Positions 6,043-6,523 of a stretch of 6,523 bases of DNA are shown piece after piece. Below the pieces are notes generated by a model. It saw only the letters and a program-made list of their open reading frames with translations. It had not been told where the DNA came from and did no database searches. This stretch comes from Cyanothece sp. UBA12306. Lineage in GTDB: Bacteria > Cyanobacteriota > Cyanobacteriia > Cyanobacteriales > Microcystaceae. The DNA lies in the NCBI GenBank assembly GCA_003448685.1, contig DLXW01000047.1, positions 1 to 6,523 on the forward strand. Reading direction: 5' to 3'. The first letter of the stretch is position 1. The number at the start of each line of letters is the position of its first letter. A program made the translations under genes and the position numbers.

Positions 6043-6523
6043 TTAATGTAATCGCCAATTAAAAGGAAGAATAGAATAAATACCTTTAGGATCATTAAGA
6101 CTACTAAGCATAGATAATTCATCTTTAAACTTGATCAATTCTTTTGTTAATGGATCAATAGAAGTAATAATTTTAGCTTCTTCTATGTCGAGGTTTTTCT
6201 TCAATAATAAGCCTCCAAAAAGTCGTCTATTGGGATATTCTTTGATCTGCCAATCAGTGCCTAAATTAGCTTGTTTAACAGCATAATCAATAGTGGAATC
6301 TAATCCTCCAATACTATCAATTAAACCTAATTTTTCTGAATTTTTACCCGACCAAACTCTTCCTTGGGCAAGTTTCTGAACTTGAGTTTTGGATAAATTA
6401 CGAGACTTAGCTACTCTTTCAATAAATACTTCATAAATTTGTCTAACAAATCTCTGATAAATTTCCAATTCTTCCGGGCTTTTTGGTCTGGTATTCGTTG
6501 CTAAATCAGCAAATTTAGCTGTT
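6043..6523 (-). CDS. sppA: Signal peptide peptidase SppA (protease IV), C-terminal part
   Basis: SppA is a membrane-bound serine protease of family S49 (Ser/Lys dyad) that cuts up cleaved signal peptides; in cyanobacteria it has also been linked to light acclimation. The window holds the last 159 residues plus the stop. The frame is open to the right edge, so the N-terminus is missing. The sequence matches the conserved post-catalytic region of the C-terminal S49 domain: TRPKSPEELEIYQRFV, then IYEVFIERVAKSRNL, AQGRVWSGKNSEKLGLIDSI (the family's GRVWxGxxAxxxGLVDxxG motif), and GGLDSTIDYAVKQAN. The end, LNDPKGIYSILPFNWRLH, is like the typical cyanobacterial SppA C-terminus. The catalytic Ser and Lys would lie upstream of this fragment, outside the window, so activity cannot be judged. 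A TTG at 6468 is an internal Leu codon, not a start. No frameshift is visible. Confidence 0.93.
   Translation of the reverse strand, partial: TAKFADLATNTRPKSPEELEIYQRFVRQIYEVFIERVAKSRNLSKTQVQKLAQGRVWSGKNSEKLGLIDSIGGLDSTIDYAVKQANLGTDWQIKEYPNRRLFGGLLLKKNLDIEEAKIITSIDPLTKELIKFKDELSMLSSLNDPKGIYSILPFNWRLH

Overview
The window looks like chromosomal DNA from an AT-rich cyanobacterium. Three things point that way: a PEP-CTERM exported protein with the typical VPEPxTLLG...ALGFGAFFKK tail, an RTX protein whose C-terminus resembles the cyanobacterial 'bluetail' surface-protein domain, and AGTCGGC-type heptanucleotide repeats between genes. I cannot name a genus from the sequence alone.

Layout: (1) 1-736, minus strand: the N-terminal 245 residues of an unrecognised coiled-coil protein that runs off the left edge. 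(2) 737-1017: a 281-base spacer with only a weak promoter candidate. (3) 1018-2160, minus: complete recF, the recombination and repair ATPase. (4) 2161-2617: a gene-free divergent spacer holding a 125-base palindromic, MITE-like element with heptanucleotide repeats in its loop, then a likely promoter for the next gene. (5) 2618-3247, plus: a secreted P-domain-like protein with a PEP-CTERM sorting tail. (6) 3275-3307: a stem-loop between two convergent genes. (7) 3338-5602, minus: a 754-residue RTX repeat protein whose gene contains near-identical 27-base tandem repeats. (8) 5603-6042: a gene-free leader with a possible promoter, a possible six-codon mini-ORF and a strong Shine-Dalgarno sequence just before the chosen start. 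(9) 6043-6523, minus: the C-terminal 159 residues of the protease SppA, running off the right edge.

The genes do not form one operon or pathway. recF and sppA are ordinary housekeeping genes. The central convergent pair both encode exported proteins, but by different expected routes: Sec plus exosortase for the PEP-CTERM protein, and probably signal-peptide-independent export for the RTX protein. No exosortase, type I secretion, defence or mobility gene is present in the window.

I found no clear evidence of an undescribed multi-gene system. The items most worth a second look are the palindromic element at 2341-2465, the pairing of a P-like domain with PEP-CTERM, and the recently expanded RTX repeats.
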